64,000 nucleotides of DNA, taken from positions 186,001 through 250,000 of the forward strand of contig NZ_JAJSAX010000002.1 in assembly GCF_021261315.1 (NCBI RefSeq), in the 5' to 3' direction. The notes under the pieces were generated by a model. The model was not told the origin of the DNA and did no database searches. It saw only the letters and a list, made by a program, of their open reading frames with translations. Shown here piece by piece: positions 61,272 through 64,000 of this stretch (position 1 is the stretch's first letter; each line of letters starts with the position of its first letter). The stretch comes from Epilithonimonas sp. JDS. Its GTDB lineage: Bacteria > Bacteroidota > Bacteroidia > Flavobacteriales > Weeksellaceae. Both the position numbers and the translations under genes were made by a program.

Positions 61272-63752
61272 ATGAGTAAAGAAGAAATAAACACAACTGC
61301 AGGAAGCAAAATCATCTCCAAACCAAGAATCATTTCAGGTATTATTTTAGTAGTATTGTCAGTCGTGCTGGCACTTTCTTTCGTGTCTTATCTGATGAAC
61401 TGGAAAGCCGACCAAAGCCAGGCCGGAACTATGGCGGACAAAAGCGTCGTTTCCTCCAACCTTTTTGGAAAAATCGGTGATTGGCTGGGGAATCTTTTCA
61501 TCTTTGAAAGTATTGGTGTTGCGGCTTTCATCGTTGCATTTTTGTTTTTGGTCTTTGGAACTTTAATTTTCAAGAAAACTTATTTCAAACCTTGGAAAAC
61601 CATTTCGCACAGTTTGTTTTTCATTTGCTGGCTGCCGATTTTCTTCGGGGCAGTGACGAATGGTGAAGGTGTTTTGGGTGGTGTTTACGGTTACCAGATT
61701 ATGGATTATCTTAAATCTTACATCGGTTCCGTTGGACTTTGGATGGTACTTTTGGTAAGTTTTGCTTTGTATTTTGTTTTGGAATTTAACCTGAGACCAA
61801 GTTCGATTAAGAATAAACTGAATGACATTAATGATAATACGTTCGGCAAATTAAAAGGTTTGATGCCGGATTCTGATGAGGAATTTGAGGCTGATGAAGA
61901 ATTGGAAAATCAAATCAAGACTGAAAAATTAGCAGTCAACGAGCCCATTTTGAAAACAGAGAATGATTTTGGCAATATTAAAGTAACACAGGATTTCGAG
62001 CCAATAAAAACGCCTAACAAAACAACTTTTGTTGAAGATATTAAGGAAACTCAGCCGGAACAAATTGTTCTTTCCACGGAAGCTCCAATTCAAAAACCGA
62101 TTGTTGAAAAGCCGATTTTTGATATTCCTGCCGTAAAACCTGCTGACGATATCACCTTAAATATTGAAGTTAAAAAAGAAGAAGTTTACGTTCCAAATGC
62201 CGAGCAGCAAAAATCAGACGATCTTGTAAGCAAACATGGTTTGTACGATCATAAATTGGATTTGGCTAAGTTCCAAATGCCGTCAGTCGATCTTTTGAAA
62301 GATTACGGAAACGAAGAAATTACCATCAACCACGACGAACTTGAGGAAAATAAAAACAGAATTGTTGGATTGCTAAAAACCTTCAACGTTGGGATTTCTG
62401 AAATAAAAGCGACCATCGGTCCAACAGTTACACTTTACGAAATCGTACCGGAAGCCGGAATCAGAGTTTCAGCAATTAAAAAATTACAGGACGACATTGC
62501 CTTGAATCTTTCCGCATTAGGAATCAGAATCATTGCGCCAATGCCAGGAAAAGGAACGATAGGAATCGAAGTTCCAAGAAAAAACCCTACGATGGTTTCT
62601 ATGAAATCCGTGATCGCTTCTCCGAAATTCCAGACTGCGGATATGGATCTTCCAATCGTTTTTGGAAAGACCATTTCCAACGAGGTTTTCGTGGCCGATC
62701 TTGCAAAAATGCCCCACCTTTTGATGGCTGGAGCAACCGGACAAGGAAAGTCTGTTGGGATTAATGCAATCCTGACTTCTTTAATTTATAAAAAACATCC
62801 GAGCGAACTGAAATTCGTAATGGTGGATCCGAAGAAAGTTGAGCTTTCTCTATATTCAAAAATCGAAAGACATTATTTAGCAAAACTGCCTGACACAGAA
62901 GATGCGATCATTACAGACAATGCAAAAGTGATCAATACTTTGAACTCACTTTGTATCGAAATGGATCAGCGTTATGACCTTTTGAAAAATGCATTTTGTA
63001 AAAACATCAAAGAATACAACGCCAAATTCGCTCAGAGAAAACTGAATCCAGAAAACGGACACCGATATTTGCCTTACATCGTTTTGGTAGTCGATGAGTT
63101 CGCAGATTTGATTATGACTGCAGGAAAAGAAGTTGAACATCCGATTGCACGTTTGGCACAGTTGGCAAGAGCGATTGGAATCCACTTGATCGTTGCGACA
63201 CAAAGACCTTCCGTAAACGTCATCACAGGTATGATCAAGGCGAATTTCCCTGCGAGGATTGCCTTCCGTGTAATTTCGGGCGTTGATTCCAAGACTATTT
63301 TGGATTCGCCTGGAGCAGAGCAATTGGTTGGACGCGGTGATATGCTTTACTTCAACGGAAATGATCTGACCCGTTTGCAATGTGCCTTTGTAGATACGCC
63401 TGAAGTGGAGAGAATTGCTGAATTTGTAGGCGAACAAAAAGGTTATCCCGACGCTTATCTTCTTCCAGAATATTCCAGCGACGAAGGAAGTTCAACAGTT
63501 GGCGCCTTCGACCCGAACGAGAAAGATCAGCTTTTTGAAGATGCGGCAAGAATCGTCATTTCGACACAACAGGGTTCAACATCAATGCTTCAAAGACAAT
63601 TGAAATTAGGGTACAACAGAGCCGGAAGAATTATGGATCAGCTGGAAGCGGCTGGTGTAGTTGGCGGTTTTAATGGTGCGAAGGCGAGAGAGGTTTTGAT
63701 CTCCGACCTTGGTTCTTTGGAAAGGTTGTTTGATGAGTTGAAAGGGAGGTAA
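61272..63752 (+). CDS. ftsK: DNA translocase FtsK
   Basis: An 826-residue FtsK/SpoIIIE. The N-terminus has about four membrane segments (to about residue 170), then an acidic, Pro/Lys/Glu-rich linker (about 190-330). The motor domain has Walker A GATGQGKSVG (487-496), Walker B VLVVDEFADLIM and the Q-loop ATQRPSVNVITG. The C-terminal gamma winged helix is complete (FEDAARIVISTQQGSTSMLQ... LKLGYNRAGRIMDQLEAAGVV). It resolves and pumps chromosomes during division. The start follows the -7 box. The SpoIIIE-type short linker is normal for Bacteroidota. Confidence 0.97.
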   Translation: MSKEEINTTAGSKIISKPRIISGIILVVLSVVLALSFVSYLMNWKADQSQAGTMADKSVVSSNLFGKIGDWLGNLFIFESIGVAAFIVAFLFLVFGTLIFKKTYFKPWKTISHSLFFICWLPIFFGAVTNGEGVLGGVYGYQIMDYLKSYIGSVGLWMVLLVSFALYFVLEFNLRPSSIKNKLNDINDNTFGKLKGLMPDSDEEFEADEELENQIKTEKLAVNEPILKTENDFGNIKVTQDFEPIKTPNKTTFVEDIKETQPEQIVLSTEAPIQKPIVEKPIFDIPAVKPADDITLNIEVKKEEVYVPNAEQQKSDDLVSKHGLYDHKLDLAKFQMPSVDLLKDYGNEEITINHDELEENKNRIVGLLKTFNVGISEIKATIGPTVTLYEIVPEAGIRVSAIKKLQDDIALNLSALGIRIIAPMPGKGTIGIEVPRKNPTMVSMKSVIASPKFQTADMDLPIVFGKTISNEVFVADLAKMPHLLMAGATGQGKSVGINAILTSLIYKKHPSELKFVMVDPKKVELSLYSKIERHYLAKLPDTEDAIITDNAKVINTLNSLCIEMDQRYDLLKNAFCKNIKEYNAKFAQRKLNPENGHRYLPYIVLVVDEFADLIMTAGKEVEHPIARLAQLARAIGIHLIVATQRPSVNVITGMIKANFPARIAFRVISGVDSKTILDSPGAEQLVGRGDMLYFNGNDLTRLQCAFVDTPEVERIAEFVGEQKGYPDAYLLPEYSSDEGSSTVGAFDPNEKDQLFEDAARIVISTQQGSTSMLQRQLKLGYNRAGRIMDQLEAAGVVGGFNGAKAREVLISDLGSLERLFDELKGR

Positions 63753-63773
63753 ATGAATTTAACTTAATATATT

Positions 63774-63800
63774 AACGCTAAAAATAATTAGCGTTTTTTT
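63774..63800 (+). terminator. Terminator of ftsK
   Basis: Arms AACGCTAA / TTAGCGTT with a 6-base loop, then T5. Confidence 0.8.
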
Positions 63801-63855
63801 ATTTACAATTTTTTTTTTGAGATATTGAGAATAAAAATTTAAACCAATTTAAAAA

Positions 63856-64000
63856 ATGAAAACAGTAAAATCAGTCTTAGAAAATGCAGAAAACACTTTA
63901 TATACAGCTGAACTAGGTTTAAAAATGTATCAAGATTCGAGTTCATCAAAGGATAAAATGGCAGGACTTAGAAATTTAATTGTATTTGGTAGAGCAGTAA
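63856..64000 (+). CDS. Hypothetical protein (3' partial)
   Basis: The frame starts at ATG 63856 (MKTVKSVLENAENTLYTAEL, continuing with GLKMYQDSSSSKDKMAGLRN) and runs off the window after 48 codons. It reads as a soluble, helical N-terminus. It is separated from ftsK by a terminator. No family can be named from this piece. Confidence 0.55.
   Translation, partial: MKTVKSVLENAENTLYTAELGLKMYQDSSSSKDKMAGLRNLIVFGRAV

Noticed and set aside
62946-63437. 163-codon minus-strand frame inside ftsK
   Set aside because: It covers the FtsK motor domain in antisense and has no recognisable features.
1-64000. tRNA, rRNA, intact insertion sequence or prophage
   Set aside because: No tRNA-like T-loop and acceptor pairs, transposase, integrase or phage structural gene was recognised.

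Overview
The window looks like a chromosomal segment of a low-GC member of the Bacteroidota, class Flavobacteriia, most like the Chryseobacterium/Epilithonimonas/Elizabethkingia group. The grounds are: TAnnTTTG -7 boxes instead of sigma70 promoters, no obvious Shine-Dalgarno sequences, two secreted proteins with C-terminal type IX secretion (T9SS) sorting domains, a PNGase F-like enzyme, a Flavobacteriia-type GlnS, a ResB-CcsA fusion, FtsK, and an AMP-ligase pair. I saw no rRNA, tRNA, CRISPR array or intact insertion sequence. A tandem ice-binding (DUF3494) protein hints at a cold or freezing habitat.

Bases 1-5877 hold an accessory operon that is the best candidate for an undescribed system. 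It encodes a membrane-anchored coiled-coil protein with a GrpE-like C-terminus (cut by the window edge), a divergent 851-residue Hsp70 with a C-terminal four-cysteine knuckle, a protein in which a Hanks-type kinase is fused to a Cdc48/FtsH-type AAA ATPase, a small membrane protein and a lipoprotein. It ends at a clear terminator. Bases 6007-7365 are a decay zone with a truncated DUF1877 gene, an intact DUF2200 gene and a truncated VOC gene. They are followed by four small envelope or secreted proteins of unknown function (7388-9945).

From 9955 on the window is mostly core-like: flippase and FkbM methyltransferase, sugar isomerase-like protein, glutathione peroxidase, PepSY protein, gcvT, PhnA-type zinc protein, orphan ABC ATPase, YceI, pheS, and a histidine kinase/LuxR-type regulator pair. 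A tight five-gene redox operon (GNAT, FMN reductase, YjdI, OsmC, GNAT) lies at 23209-24963. Then come a DUF5916 outer-membrane protein, glnS, a PhoB/PhoR-like pair and a pRiA4b ORF-3-like protein.

The region 32.5-43 kb carries the ice-binding protein, an RDD protein, a lipoprotein, an SDR enzyme, a 21-bp minisatellite, a GH13 lipoprotein, an Rrf2/oxidoreductase pair, a serine hydrolase, an XRE membrane regulator and an acyl-CoA dehydrogenase. Two paralogous long-chain acyl-CoA ligases follow, each with its own expression signals. From 47 kb there are MarC, an orphan BatD/TPR pair without the usual vWA partners, an ABC exporter, an AAA protein with degenerate Walker motifs, a stomatin-like protein, a PNGase F-like secreted enzyme, a lipoprotein tyrosine phosphatase, the cytochrome c maturation fusion CcsBA and FtsK. 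The window ends in a partial unknown gene. Intergenic spaces contain several palindromic or dispersed repeats and many bidirectional terminators.
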